Source: Calliopum simillimum (Eukaryota > Arthropoda > Insecta > Diptera > Lauxaniidae). Taken from it: a DNA stretch of 64,000 nucleotides. The position numbers and the translations under genes were made by a program. The DNA lies in assembly GCA_951812925.1 (NCBI GenBank), contig OX638372.1, forward strand, positions 7,750,001-7,814,000. The letters run 5' to 3'. Below, piece by piece: positions 10,665-22,553 of this stretch (within the stretch, counting starts at the first letter, position 1; every line of letters begins with the position of its first letter). The notes below the pieces were generated by a model. It had not been told where the DNA came from, searched no databases, and saw only the letters and a list, made by a program, of their open reading frames with translations.

Positions 10665-12629
10665 AAAAAAAAAATCAATTTTCAATATATAAATGTCATT
10701 AAGTAACACACTTAAAAAATTTTTAAAAATACTAATGTTACTACTTTTTTAGTAATAAGATTAATAAACTTGATTCATGTCCTACCTTTTATACTATAAC
10801 TTCTGAAATATTTTAAGTGGAAAGAAAACAAAACTATCTTTTCATATATGTAAACCTAACACTAAGATGGTATCTTTAATGGTTAAAAGAATATTTTGTG
10901 AAGACTTGTCGGTCAACTTCATATTGTAAAATGTTAAAAAATGTCATTACTCCAAATTCGTTAGAGATATTATCCAGATTTTGAGTTCGTATAGAAGGTA
11001 ATTTGGCTTTGTTTTTAAAAAGTAAAAACCGTAATAAGAAACTAACCTTGTGCTCATAGCCTTATTCAATACAGTTTCGGAATTGATCTGAACATGAAAA
11101 TACATTGATTTGTGAATTTTATTCCAAAAATTTTGCATAATTCAGCGCATTACTCCCTACTATCATAGACAGCTCTTGTTGCCTGGAACCGCTCGCTAAA
11201 TTTTCAGTTCTTTTTAAATTTCCAGTAAAAATATTCCATTAAAAATATTTCTGTGCTCATTAGCATATTTTTTGCCTTTTTTTTTTTTCAAATGCAACCA
11301 ACCAATTGTTACATTAAACTCTTGCCATTTTTCTGATTTCTTTATTATGGGGTTTTGGCTGCAAGAACATTAACATTCATTAGGATGGTCCCTTTTATCA
11401 TTTTTTCCTTTTTTTTTATAGTAATTTGTCTCATTTTTTATCATTTTTACTGTTGTTTTTGCTTCTTCTTTTTTGTTGCTTTGCACTACTTTTGCTGCAT
11501 TATGCCACAGCAATTCAGAATACGACAGTAAAATAAAAATCTTTAAAGCAATGCTGACAACTGAAGGATAAATAAAAAGTAATCAAGAAAAATATTCAGT
11601 GACATTTTTATTTACATATTCAAACAAAACGCTTATATTGGTGTGCTGTAATTAAACATAAAGTATGTACGTATATATTAATGATAATTATAAATAATTA
11701 TGTGAACTTATAAGGTAGCAATACATATATATTTTGCATTATTTGTTATTTTCAATATCCAAAGATATTATATGAAAGCGTCAAGTTAAAGTAGAAAGCA
11801 ACTACTTTCGTAGATGTTTTTGAACATTCTTTACACATGACTGCCCTGACATCTAACCTACAATACGAAAAGTAAAATATATTTGAAATTTCCCTTTACT
11901 ATCGCCACCTTCTGCTTGAAATTCAAATTTAACTTTATATTTTGGCTTCTAAAAAGTCTTGTCGTTTGCTGTCTGTCACTTTTATCGCTATTTACTTTAT
12001 GTCTGTCTATTATCTGTAGAACTTTCTGAACGTCACGCGGATACTTCACATGAAAGGCGGCGCACAACATTTAGATGAAAATCTAAAATTAAATTCGCAC
12101 TTTAAAACAAAAAGATTCTGAGCAGCGCTAAAGGAAAAGTTTCATCGCTTTGTTCGTTGTTCAAATCGCATTTTATTACTTTCACTCGATTAGCAGAAAA
12201 AACAAAAATAAAAATAAAATTGAAAACACAAAAAAAAAATCCAAATTCCAACCAATTCAAATCCATGAAATTTTCTTACTACACAGGCACAAGCACTTGC
12301 TGGTCATTATGTTTGTTCTGTTTGTGTTGGCCTTTACACGCGACGACACCATGGCCCAAATTGGCAAAATACGCTATTTTCATCAACCATCATAGCGCAG
12401 CTAATGCGACGAATGTGTGAACAGTGAGTGTGTACACTGAAAAAAATAAGTTTAAATACTTAAATGTTACGAATGCGCAAATCTAGCAAAATCTCCCAAA
12501 CATTTAAATGAGAAATTTCAATACAAGGATCAAAAATGATATCGGTTATTATCGATAGTTTTGTATATTAATCGAAGTTGTCTGACAATATACGAACTTT
12601 TTATAAAAATAAGAAAAAATTCTTTTAAA
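10665..12629. other. non-coding, no gene seen
   Basis: AT-rich intron-like sequence with T runs near 11278-11290 and 11407-11420. Open frames at 10947-11138 and 11858-12070 (minus) and two overlapping frames at 12150-12420 (plus) show no domain, no plausible splice-bounded exon and low-complexity lysine/asparagine runs. Confidence 0.45.
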
Positions 12630-12775
12630 TTTATTATGAAGTGTTACATGGTGGTGGGAAGGGTCATCAACTACGTTACTGGGAAGGGAAGGGGTTGTAC
12701 GTTTCGTTACGTTGCGCTACGACTGGGGAGGGAGGGGTCAAAATTGGTCGAAAATTGCGTTACGAGAACGGCCCT
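12630..12775. repeat. GC-rich dispersed-repeat relic
   Basis: A compact GC-richer patch with runs such as GGGAAGGGAAGGGG, CGTTACGTTGCGCTACG, GGGGAGGGAGGGGTC and GTTACGAGAACGGCCC. Mixtures of CGTTACG words with G-rich tracts are familiar to me from the ends of degraded DNA transposons in insects, but I cannot name the family. No inverted partner was found nearby, so it is probably a single-end fragment. Confidence 0.35.
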
Positions 12776-15112
12776 TCTCTACGGATTTTTTCATAATTTT
12801 TTTAAAATACCTTTTGTATATTTGACAAATTTTCAGACCAGTTTGAAAATGATAAAACTTTGAGTGCTATTTTTTCTAAATTATTTAATTGATAGAAAAG
12901 TGTGTGAAAAATTTGTAAAAACATTCAATGTTAACAGGATTGGCGAAAAAATATTCGACGGCCGCCATTAAGTTTTTTCTCCCAAATATTTTTTCTAAAC
13001 GTTAGACTACACTTTTCCAATCTCCGTTACAAAATTTATAGTACTTTTATCTTAATTTCTAAAAAATAAAATAAAATCACCCGCGCTGGGTTCAAACCCA
13101 TGTTGTTCTTACTGCAGCCTTACAAAAAATCATCTTGTACGTGCTTCTTAATTTCTAAGGGGACAAGCGCTTTTGTAGTGCTTGGTTCAGAAGTGCTTGA
13201 AATTTTTCCTCTTGGGAAACAATATTTCTTTCAATGTAATCATATCACTCACACACACACACCGTTGGCGTTGTATGTGTTTGTATGTAATTTATGGTCG
13301 CAGTGCGGTTTACTTTTGCCATAAAATTACGACAGCGACTACGACGACGGCGACGACGACAAGTGAACGCCGCGTACAAAATTCGTTCATTCGTTTTGTT
13401 TCTCGTTGATTTAATCTCGGAAATTACTTGCAGTCAACATCTAAAATCTGCCACACCCACTCCCCACATAAACACACACACAAACAGAGACAGCATTTGA
13501 AATTAGAAAGTGCGCGCACGACGGCCATTCGTTCGCATCAATGTGGCAACATCAGCATCACTGGTAGGTAGTTGTAGTTGTTGTATGACCGATACACCAC
13601 AGTACTGGGCTCGAAATTACGACAATTTTCGATTAAAATGAATGTTGAGTGTTTGGAGTAGCGTTGCGGTTTTTTTTATCGGATTTAATTTTTATTTTTT
13701 TCTAAATTTTGTTATTCACAATATTTGCCATGATGCCTTGCTTGCCCTGGTTGACTGGGTAACTTTTAGAGTGGTGACGTGGTTGCTGCGGTGATACGCT
13801 CTGTGCGGCGACACTTGACAGCATTTTTTTATGGGAAAATTTTTTTTTCTTCTTTTTTTTTGTGTATTAAATTTTGTAGCATTAAAATTAAGTTTGGCGA
13901 AGCGTAGCGCAAGTTTTGAAGGATATTGTAGCGGTGAAGGTTGCTTAAGTAAACCAAGAAAAGTGAAAAATTGGCTTCTGTAAATTTTCTTGAAAGTTTT
14001 CTTTAAGTAAAATTTTAATTTAAGTGCTCAAAAATTCTACCTTAAAATGTTTCTCTACAAAGTACAGCAACAACATTCCGGCCACAAAATAAACAATTGC
14101 ACACAAAACGGCCTTCTTGTTGTCTGTGCATTGTAAAAGACACAACACTTAAGGTTGATCTATTTGTTAGTGTTATAGTTGTTGTTGCAATGATAAATTA
14201 CAAAACCACACAAAGGCTTAAATATCAATTAGGCTAATTCTAATAAACAAACACACACACATTCATCGCACTCATACTGCTACTCACTCGCTCAGACACC
14301 ACTTGCAGACACTCAAACACTCCAAGGATTAATTGTATAACTTTGATATCCCCAACAGTACAATGACGTCTTTGTTGTTGTAGACCGACCGTAGTATTGA
14401 AAAAGTGTAGCAACACAACAAAAAAGTAGCAGAATAGCAATAAAAGTGTGCAAATTAGATTAAGCAACAAATTTTAATGAATTCGCATTAAGCCTCATTT
14501 AGGCTGACCTGACCCCCTCCTTAATAGCGGCAATTTTATTCATTCAACTGCTGTTACTCCTGCTTCTGCTGCTCTTATTATCCTTGCAAACGTAAAGAAT
14601 GCTCATTCAATACGTTCACGTTATAAATATTTAAATGTTGCAAATAAAAAACAAAAAGTTAATGCGAAAAAATGTAAAAAAAAGAAACAAAACAGAACTC
14701 TGTAATGCTATTAATTTCCGGCGCAGTCAAGATACCGATAGCGTTTCACAGCAAAATTACTTCCCACCGCACACCAACAGACCAAACAGCCGGTCAGCCA
14801 ATTCAGCTTGGTCAACAGTATTATCGCCACCATTCAATGCATGAGGCGGAGGGGGGATGGGGATATTCATCAGGGCCGCCATCACCGGATTGAGGCGTTT
14901 AAAAATAGCAGATTGGCAACAATAAAGAAGCAGCAAAAAGGCTTAAAGAGCACTTAATTATGGTGTGCGAGCAACAAATGCGCGCCGTTGTTGCTACTCT
15001 TAATGAAATACATGAGAATGAGGAGATTGCACAGGATGACTTAGAGAGCAATAGAGCTCATTGACATTGGATACACAATGTGAAAAATGTTAGAAAAAAA
15101 AAAAGTTGTCTA
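12776..15112. other. non-coding; locally CpG-richer block, SINE-like B box
   Basis: A B-box-like palindrome GGGTTCAAACCC lies at about 13089-13100 and could be a SINE head in minus orientation, but no clear A box accompanies it. From about 13320 to 13840 the sequence is richer in CG and carries (CGA)n, (CA)n and GCGCGC words. This could be an old regulatory segment or an unrecognised 5' exon; no start codon followed by a hydrophobic leader and a phase-1 donor is visible. An A-rich stretch and a G-rich patch near 14850 follow. Nothing coding is supported. Confidence 0.4.
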
Positions 15113-16396
15113 AAAGATAATGTCTACATATGCGGAAATTTATTTTTCTTCTTAAAATTACCCAATTTTCCGAATTTTCTTTATTGCAAAAGTCGAATAA
15201 TGTTTGCAGAAGTCAAAAAATTTTGCGAGAATCGAAAAATGTTGCAAAAGTCGAAATATGTCGAAAAATGTTGCGAGAGTCGAAAAATATTGCTAGAGTC
15301 AAAAAATGTATCAAAATCCGAAAACTGTTGCAAAAGTCGAAAAATATTGCTAGAGTCAAAAAATGTTGCGAAGGTCGAAAAATATTGCTAGAGTCAAAAA
15401 ATGTATCAAAAGCCGAAAACTAATGCAAAAGTCGAAAAATATTGCTAGAGTTAAAAAACGGTACGAGAGTCGAAAAGAAAATGTTAAAGAAAATGTCCAC
15501 TTATGCGGACATAAATTTTTCTACTTAAAATTCCCCAATTTTACGAATTTTCTGTTGCGAGTCGAAAATTATTGCCAGAGTCGAAAAATGTTGCCAGAGT
15601 CGAAAAATGTTGCAAAAGTCGAAAAATATTGTTAGAGTCAAAAAATGTTGCGGAGTCGAAAAATATTGCTGGAGTCAAAAAATTTATCAAAAGCCGAAAA
15701 CTGTTGCAAAAGTCGAAAAATATTGCTAGAGTCAAAAAATGTTGCGAAGGTCGAAAAATATTGCCAGAGTCGAAAAATGTTTCGAAAGTCGAAAAATATT
15801 GCCAGAGTCAAAAAATGTATCAAAAGTCGAAAAATTTTGCATAACTCTATTGCTAGAATCAAAACATGTTGCGAGAGTCGAAAAATATTGCTAGAGTCAA
15901 AAAATTTATCAGAAGTCGAAAAATGTTGCATAAGTCGAAAAATATTGCTAGAGGCAAAAAAAATACCAGAAGTCGAAAAATGTTGCAAAAGTCAAAAAAT
16001 ATTGCTAGAATCAAAAAATGTTGCATAAGTTGAAAAATATTACTAGACTCAAAAAATGTTGCAAAAGTCGAAAAATGTTGGTAGAATCAAAAAATGTTGC
16101 AAGAGTCCAAAAATGTTTCGAGAGTCGATAAATATTACGAGAGTCGAAAAAAATTTGAAAGTTGAAAAGTACTGCTAGAGTCAAAAAATGTTGCGAGAGT
16201 AGGAGAATATTGCTTGAGTCAAAAAATGTGTCAAAATGTCGAAAAACGTTGCAATAGTCGAAAAATGTTGCGAAAGTCCAAAAATGTTGCAAAAGTCGAA
16301 AAATATTGCTAGAGTCAAAAAATGAAAGTGTCGAAAAATATTCCAAAAGTTCAGAAATGTTGCAGAATTAAAAAAATGTTGCAAAAATCGAAAACA
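15113..16396. repeat. minisatellite, ~19-bp unit, with duplicated flank
   Basis: From about 15190 the sequence is a near-continuous array of a 19-bp unit, GTCGAAAAATATTGCTAGA, alternating with GTCAAAAAATGTTGCGAAA variants, on the order of 60 units. A unique block at 15113-15187 (ATGCGG, then ACTTAAAATT.CCCAATTTT.CGAATTTTCT) is repeated at about 15479-15553. So the locus is two tandem copies of flank plus array, a higher-order duplication. The many open frames on both strands are translations of the repeat (RVEKCC-type and FDSSNIFRLL-type periodicity) and are not genes. The core is the reverse complement of the array at 60.4-62.5 kb. Confidence 0.9.
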
Positions 16397-17513
16397 ATGC
16401 CTTAGTTATTTAGAACTGCTTTGAATAGAACATTACTTATCGTTTTTCTTCAGCTGTAAATTGAATAAAATCGTATGAAAAGGAAAGTAAATAACTGCAA
16501 AAAATATTACCAACTACTGTTGCCATCTAAGCTGACGTCAATGATGATGATGATGATGGTGATGATGGTGATGATGATGTTAAAGTATTTTACTTCAACT
16601 TCCCTATGCTAACAATAACAGTCAGGTCAAGGGTCATGTTAGCTAAGCACAATATTGCAAGAGTGCACTGGCCTCTAGGTTACAACATTGAAACGGTGGC
16701 TAATTGCAATTAATCGCTTAATTACACGTTCATTATGCGTTGTTTTGTTGTAAATTTAAACGTCCGTTTAATATACTCAATGAATAACGACTACAAGTAA
16801 CGCTTAAAAATTTCAATAAAATTATTGCATACTTACTGGCCCTATTCTTATTTAAAGAGTTAAAGTAGAGTAAAGAATACTTAAGAAAATTCTATTATCG
16901 TATAGCATTGCAACAAACCATTAATTCTTAAATTTCATTTCTTTATAAAATTACTCAATGTAATATTATATGTTCCAACTAAACATTTTAATGGCAAATC
17001 AATAAAGCACATGCAAAAATTACACGCATGAATGAAACACGCATGAAATGAATGAATTGTGTTCCATATGTTTAATAAATTTTGTTATTTTGTTTATTGC
17101 ATTGGGTGTAACAGCTTGCTTGCCGTCGCCGCCGCCGTGACAAGAAAAAGGTTCTCTCAATAATAAATCTCCAACAGCAACAACATGTTTTTTCAACATA
17201 CTCCAACAAAGCTTCAATTTCAATGGATTAGGCCACTTTTTGATATTTGACTTTTTTTAAGTATCCTTAACCTATGCCCAAGGTTGCCATGTAGTAAATG
17301 AATTCCCAAGAAATCTGCTCAGATTAAATCAGGCAGAAACAAAATACACTTAACGTTTATTGCCTGTAAAAAATATGGATTCATGCATGTGTGATGTTTT
17401 TTTACAAATCGTACGAATTTCATAAATAAAAATAAAATATTTTTTTTTTTAATATTTTAAATTAATTTTTTTGTAAACCATTCTATTGATTTAAATAAAG
17501 TTTTTAAGGTTTT
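16397..17513. other. non-coding; GAT repeat and TAAT-rich cluster
   Basis: A (GAT)n/(GGT) trinucleotide tract lies at about 16540-16579. At about 16699-16735 a dense set of TAAT/ATTA words occurs (GGCTAATTGCAATTAATC, then CTTAATTACACG), the kind of cluster bound by homeodomain proteins. It may only reflect base composition. No coding exon is seen. Confidence 0.4.
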
Positions 17514-17526
17514 TTTATGTATACTT

Positions 17527-18360
17527 GTATGTATGTATGTATGTATTCTCCTTTAACTTCTAGGAGGAGCATAGGGCCAAACTTAGCAAAAATCCAACTC
17601 CATCCCTGTGGATGTCATCTTGCGATCTACCGGAGTATAGAAATTTTTCGCCGTCAGGAAGTACATATTCGCCGGCACCGTTCCATCTACACTCGCTTAA
17701 TCCCAATATCTCAAGGTTGAATTTGTGGAGTTCTCTAACGGCTTGGTGTATTTTGCCTGGTTCATTTAGAGTTCGGACATTCCAAGAGCCGATGCGTGTT
17801 CGAGTTTTCATCGAAAGGATTTTAAAATTTTGAGAAACCATATTGGTTCCAGTTATAGGAGAATCATTCCTAACTATGCATGTTTCTTGCACCTCCAAAT
17901 CCGATGTGCATGCTGCCGAGGCAGGTGGATTAACCACACTCTGGTGGGTACCACTTGGAGAGTTATTTCCCATCGTTTTTCGATCCATGCTTCATTAGTA
18001 TAATCTTCTCGGCAACGCCCCACGCAGTAAGTTATAAGCTTAAAGCTGGATCCGGCAAGCGCTGCAAATATAGTGGCCAAATTCACTTTTAATTTCAGCC
18101 GCCCAATCTGGAACAGACGCTGACCTGGGAGCCGCCCACTCTGGATCAGACGCTTCAGGATTTCGACAAGATGCTTATTTTAAGGCGGCATCGACTCGCC
18201 TTGTCAGTGCCAGTTACGGGCATTGTGGGTTTTTCTTTCGAGGCGCAACGCTGTCCAACGCTACACCCTTCCACACCCTGGCTGGTCACCCGCTTTTAGT
18301 CGCCTTTTACGACAGGCATGCTTACCTCGGGCATATTCTGACCCCTTACCCGCAGGGGGC
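17527..18360 (-). mobile_element. internally deleted LINE (AP-endonuclease type) with 13-bp target duplication
   Basis: The insertion is framed by a perfect 13-bp direct repeat, TTTATGTATACTT, at 17514-17526 and 18361-18373. Read on the minus strand, it starts with GCCCCCTGCGGGTAAGGGG and contains GTAAGCATGCCTGTCGTAAA. These are words I associate with the 5' regions of dispersed insect retroelements. It then enters an AP-endonuclease reading frame, breaks off inside that domain, passes directly into a short 3' end (CCCTATGCTCCTCCTAG, then AGTTAAAGGAG) and finishes in an (ATAC)n tail at 17527-17546. Reverse transcriptase is absent. Simple-repeat 3' tails fit an RTE-like LINE; the clade is inferred. 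Because both ends and the target duplication are intact, the deletion predates or accompanied insertion. Confidence 0.85.
17564..17988 (-). pseudogene. LINE apurinic-like endonuclease N-terminus, truncated
   Basis: The frame contains the hallmark start of non-LTR retrotransposon endonucleases: RIGSWNVRTLNEPGK, the strand of which carries the first catalytic Asn, then LEILGLSECRWNGAGEY with the metal-binding Glu in the SECRW box. This continues through FLYSGRSQDDIHRDGVGFLLS. Copies of such domains are often mis-annotated as 'craniofacial development protein 2-like'. After about 75 residues of the domain the frame jumps into the 3' end of the element and stops. The rest of the endonuclease and the whole reverse transcriptase are missing, so it is inactive. 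The upstream 60 or so residues are untypical and probably leader sequence. Confidence 0.8.
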
Positions 18361-18373
18361 TTTATGTATACTT

Positions 18374-20124
18374 AGTTTTCTGAAATTAATGAAATTTTAG
18401 TTCTGATTTATTACTCAAGTCCCGAGTTTTCAAAATTCCTTATCTCAAGTTGTACTTATTGGAACGAATACATTCTTTTCCAGTTTTATTAAGTGTTATC
18501 TTGGCTTTGCAGCTTTATTATAACAAATTTTTCACAAATCACACTAACGATTTTACTCTCCACTCCATTCTCTTAAAGAAAGAATGATTGTTTTGATCGT
18601 CATTGTTAATAAAACATCAAATTTAATAGATAGAGTTGATGCAATAAGTAATAGTGTTTCCAGTTAACTAATCTAAAGTCCGTAATGTCTTCCGATTTGC
18701 AAAAGAATGTCCCATATAACATAGTACTTAAAACCTGTCAAATCATTCCATGCTCAAAAACACACCATAAATTGAACATCGTTTAAGTTTACTCAAATTG
18801 TATTTTTTTTCATAATTACAAATTACTCTTTTTTTTATTTAATATCATTTCTCTAAGTTTCGATAAAAATAATTTCTTTTTAAATTTATTTCATCTGCGT
18901 AAAATGCCTTAAAAGTTTTTACAAACATTCAAATTTGTACAACACTAAACTATACAGTTTATGAAAACTTAATAGTTCAAAGCTTTTGAGTTTATGTAAG
19001 ACTTTAAAAAACTTTTATGTCGTTCTGTTAAATTACAAAAAAGAGAAAAATATTTTATGTAGCAAAACTCTTCTTTGATGGCAGCGTGGGTTGCGTGTTT
19101 TGTCGCTGTTTTAACGCGCAGTCAAAACCAGAAATACAATCGTTTCAAAAGCAAATCCTTTATGGGTGTACTAAATTGAAAATACTGAATGATTGAAAAA
19201 ATAAAAGTTTCAAAGTAATAAAAACACAAAAATATTTTGAGTTAAAAAAATCATAATATCACCGTATCCTAAGTGCGGCAAAAAAAGTAGCGCAAACATT
19301 CAAAGGATTAGCAAAATGAGACATACTTATATTGAAATATGAATTATGCATATTTTGTATTTGTGCAGAAATTTTAAATTTGAAATTCAATCTAAGCAAA
19401 TATTCTGTAAACTGTCAAACAAAAAATAGTCAATACTTTGATCCTTATATTATCGTTATAACATTTTCAAAGTTCAACCTCTGCTTGGTAGTACCTATAT
19501 GTAGTATAGTTTTAATCCTCTTAGTCCTTGGGGGAGCATAAGACCAATATAAAACGCCTACATCTTATGCGATTCTTTTCGCAGACTTTTATAACATTAA
19601 ACGACATTTAAATTTCAATGTCTTACTTACATTCACTTTTATTAAAATCTTCACAATTTTTCATTTCCAAGTCACTTTTAAATTTTCCATGCTCTGAAAG
19701 CATATTCTTAGTAACACTTTAGTGAATAACAAACTAACCTTCAGGCATTTCAATCAAACTACCACTACACTGCAATATAACATGCTGTACCTTTAAATAG
19801 CATCTATTGGCAATAATTGGAATCTTCTCGATGGTTCTAGATAGCGCGACAGTTTCAACTGTTGTCATAATTAATTTTCTTCACATTTCACAACAATAGT
19901 TGCTTTTGTAATAGATTGTGCTTTTACATTTACTAGATGGCGCTGACTGTTCGGTCATGTTGGTATTGAAAATTCTTTGCATGCTTTTAGGCTCTTAAGG
20001 AAAATTATTATTTTAGATTATTTTGAGTAAACTCATGATACTCTGGACCTTAAAAATAAGGTCTAGGTGGCACTTTTGAAAATCCCAACAAAGTCACGTA
20101 CGAAAGATAAAGTTCCAGATTATT
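18374..20124. other. non-coding; degraded LINE-end match
   Basis: AT-rich intron-like sequence. Around 19515-19545 the words TCCTCTTAGTCCTTGGGGGA and GCATAAGACC weakly resemble the minus-strand 3' end of the LINE at 17.5 kb. They may be a very old end fragment. No gene, transposon termini or tandem array is otherwise seen. Confidence 0.4.
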
Positions 20125-20908
20125 TACATTAGACCGGGTCAAAATTTTGTTTTATCCCGAAACCGACCCAAAAGCTGTATAGGGGCTTTTAAAAACGATA
20201 TCTGCATCATATTTTTTTTTTTTTTTTTTCATTTTCAGCAAAACCAATGGAGCACTTTTGATTCTACTGAAGGTCGCTTTTGGCTAAAAAAATATGTTTT
20301 TTGGTCCTTAATTTTTTTTTTCATTAGAAATGGATTCCGCAAAAAATGCTTAGAATTGTCCAAAGAATACTTGTGAAATTTTACAGAATTTTTTGAGATG
20401 TTTTATAATTTTTCAAAACGGTCAAAAAAATAATAAAAAAAAAATTCCGAAAATTCTGAAAAAATTCATACCATTTCTTTGAATTATTTGAAGCATTTTT
20501 AGCCTGTTTTATTTTTTTGGACTATGCCTTGCTTTTGAGTAAAAAATCGTTTTTTTGACCTCGTAATTGAAAAACAGAAAAAAATTGATTTTGGGATGCG
20601 GATATTATCTTTATCCGCAAAAAAAATTTATAATTTTTAATCACCAAAATTTTTGAAACAACATACTTAGTCCTTATTTCTAAAGCACCCTTGAGTATCC
20701 ATTTTGTAATGAAAAAAAGTTATGACCAAAAAATATTTTTTTTTTAGTCAAAATGGGCTTCAGTAGAATCAAAAGTTCTCCATTGGTTTTTCTCAGAATG
20801 AAAACAAAAAAAGTATGCAGATATCGTTTTTAAGAGTCTCTCTAACTTTTGAGTCGATTTCGGGATGATTTTATGTTGCTTCATACAAAATCGACCCGGT
20901 CTAATGTA
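20125..20908. mobile_element. MITE family A with long imperfect inverted repeats, ~0.78 kb
   Basis: The outer ends TACATTAGACCGGGTC (20125-20140) and GACCCGGTCTAATGTA (20893-20908) are perfect inverted repeats and TA flanks the CATTAG termini, as in Tc1/mariner-type MITEs. The arms continue imperfectly inward: ACGATATCTGCATCATA against GTATGCAGATATCGT, and CCAATGGAGCACTTTTGATT against AATCAAAAGTTCTCCATTGG. The centre carries GTAAAAAATCG and TTGAC.TCGTAATTGAAAAA. That interior is shared with 34680-35112 and, more weakly, 42610-42990, so this is a dispersed family. No transposase is encoded. Its right end lies 13 bp from the mariner-like element. Confidence 0.8.
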
Positions 20909-20921
20909 TATAGCTTGAATA

Positions 20922-22167
20922 AGGAGTGAGATCGAAAAAATCTTAACATATATAAAATTCAATAATTTTCAAACGGTTGATCTTAGCGTTTTGATTTTTT
21001 TTTTATTTAATTCATAATATTTTACAAATTACAGAAAAATATAGCTTTTATAGTTCTAACCACTATTTTTGAACTCGTGGATCTTTTTTGGTAAGCCTTC
21101 CATTAGAGATTTGATAGTTGTTTCAGATACCTTTTTGGAACAGTTTGCCCATCTCCTTTTAAAATCTTCGATATTTTGGGACACCTTTTTTGTGATCTTT
21201 AAGTTTCTTGTCACAAGAGCCCAATATCTCTCCACTGGTATTAGCTCCGGACTCTCTTGGTGCAAAAACTAGCTATTACTTTGGTACCACTCAAGAGCTT
21301 TCTTGCCGTAGTGACATGATGCCAAACCGGGCCAAAAATATGTGGACACATTGTACTCTCTTATGAAAGGAAGAAATCTTTTTTCCAAACATTCTTTGAT
21401 GTATATTTCGGTATTTATAGAGTCCACTGTAACAAATGACTTGGTTCTTTTGTCGCAACTGTATATAGCTTGCCATACCAGGAAATTTTTCGGAAATTTT
21501 GTCCGCTTTTGGATTCTAAAATATTCTTGGACATTTCCTCGAGCATCAGCAACATTAAAATTTTGGCCCGGAAGCTGCATAAAATCTGCCAGTACATACG
21601 TTTCGTCGTCCATTATACAATATGAATATTTTTGTATGAAATTTGATTTTAAATTCCGAGCCTTACTTTTCTAAATTTTTTGCAGCATTCCTGTCTGGAA
21701 CTTTTTGGACTTTGTATGTTTTCAAACCTGCATTAGCGTTAACTTTTCGCACCAAATAATCAGAGCACTGGGCTAACCGGGCAGCTTTTCTTGCAGATGT
21801 GTTTGCAGATCTTTGCAATATGCTTCAAATTTCTTTGGCTTTCCCAATATCATGTGGTCGTTGTTTTCTTCCCGAACCAGGTTTTCTATCGGTGGTCAAA
21901 TTCTCCTGAAACCATTTAATAACATTTGAAACAGTTTGACTGCAGATTTTCAATTTTTTGGTCAATTTTTTGTAGGACCAATTAGGATTTTTTTGAAAAT
22001 TTTTAATAATTTTAAGACTTACCTTTTTTCTTCCCTCATTTTGATCAAACTCACAACAAATCAACATGTTTTTCATTAAAAATAACCAAATCATAGAAAT
22101 TTTTAAATTTTACACCTAAAAAAATTATTAGGTAAAAGGTGTGTTAAGATTTTTCGATCTCACTCCT
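20922..22167 (-). mobile_element. mariner/Tc1-superfamily transposon, ~1.25 kb
   Basis: Terminal inverted repeats: AGGAGTGAGATCGAAAAA begins at 20922 and TTTTTCGATCTCACTCCT ends at 22167, followed inward on both sides by a TCTTAACA word. TA dinucleotides abut both ends (20920-20921 and 22168-22169), the standard target duplication of this superfamily. The size of 1246 bp and a single transposase frame on the minus strand agree with a full-length but decayed copy. It sits about 390 bp upstream of the receptor exon within the same intron. Confidence 0.9.
21056..22094 (-). pseudogene. ITm-family (DD37E-like) transposase, inactivated
   Basis: Read on the minus strand, 22094-21825 encodes a helix-turn-helix DNA-binding region (KKLTKKLKICSQTVSNVIKW, then RKPGSGRKQRP). 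The catalytic domain follows at 21613-21269 and 21265-21056 in a shifted frame. The first catalytic Asp is in MDDETYV. The second should be in a WPDLASCHYGKKA box but reads WPGLASCHYG here (codon 21326-21328), a Gly in place of Asp. The presumed Glu lies in PELIPVERYW. The spacing from the second position to that Glu is consistent with the DD37E group. A frameshift at about 21267, loss of continuous frame between 21825 and 21613, and the Asp-to-Gly change make it non-functional. Confidence 0.85.
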
Positions 22168-22169
22168 TA

Positions 22170-22528
22170 TAACTTCAGTTAGTACCGCTCTTAAGTTAGT
22201 GAAACCGCTATAGTTTTAACAAATAGTGAGATGAGGTCACTTTTCCTGAAATTTTAATCAACAGGCTCTCGATGCACATATTTGTTATAAATCCTCTTTT
22301 CTCATTCAACAATTTATACAATTGCTCAGTATAAGCAAAAAACTCGTATTAAAATTACTCAACAAAATATTTCTCTATAATTTTCATGAATTTATTTTTT
22401 TGTAAAAATGTTGGTATTTCTTTGTAAGTACCTTATTGAACAATTAACTTATCTAATTGTATTAAATTCACCACTCGCATATAATAATAGCTCCACTTTT
22501 GCAATTAAGCGCACACAAAAAACTTCAT
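22170..22528. other. intron 1, 3' end
   Basis: Sequence between the mariner-like element and the splice acceptor tract of the receptor exon. It is AT-rich with no recognised element. Confidence 0.5.
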
Positions 22529-22529
22529 C

Positions 22530-22553
22530 TTCTTTTTTTATTTTCAATTTCAG
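22530..22553 (+). promoter_or_regulatory. splice acceptor of receptor exon, with downstream alternative AG
   Basis: A pyrimidine tract (CTTCTTTTTTTATTTTC) leads into AATTTCAG ending at 22553. A second acceptor-like CACAG ends at 22562, nine bases downstream and in the same frame. Use of the first AG gives the 140-nt exon expected for the family. Use of the second would remove three residues (Val/Cys/Thr region) at the predicted signal-peptide junction. Confidence 0.7.

Noticed and set aside
13300..13840. Promoter and first exon of the receptor gene
   Set aside because: CpG-richer and with GCGC words, but no leader peptide, initiator set or donor in the required phase could be identified.
15080..16384. 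Many overlapping open frames of 60-130 codons on both strands
   Set aside because: They translate the 19-bp minisatellite in every frame; the peptides are periodic and mirror each other.
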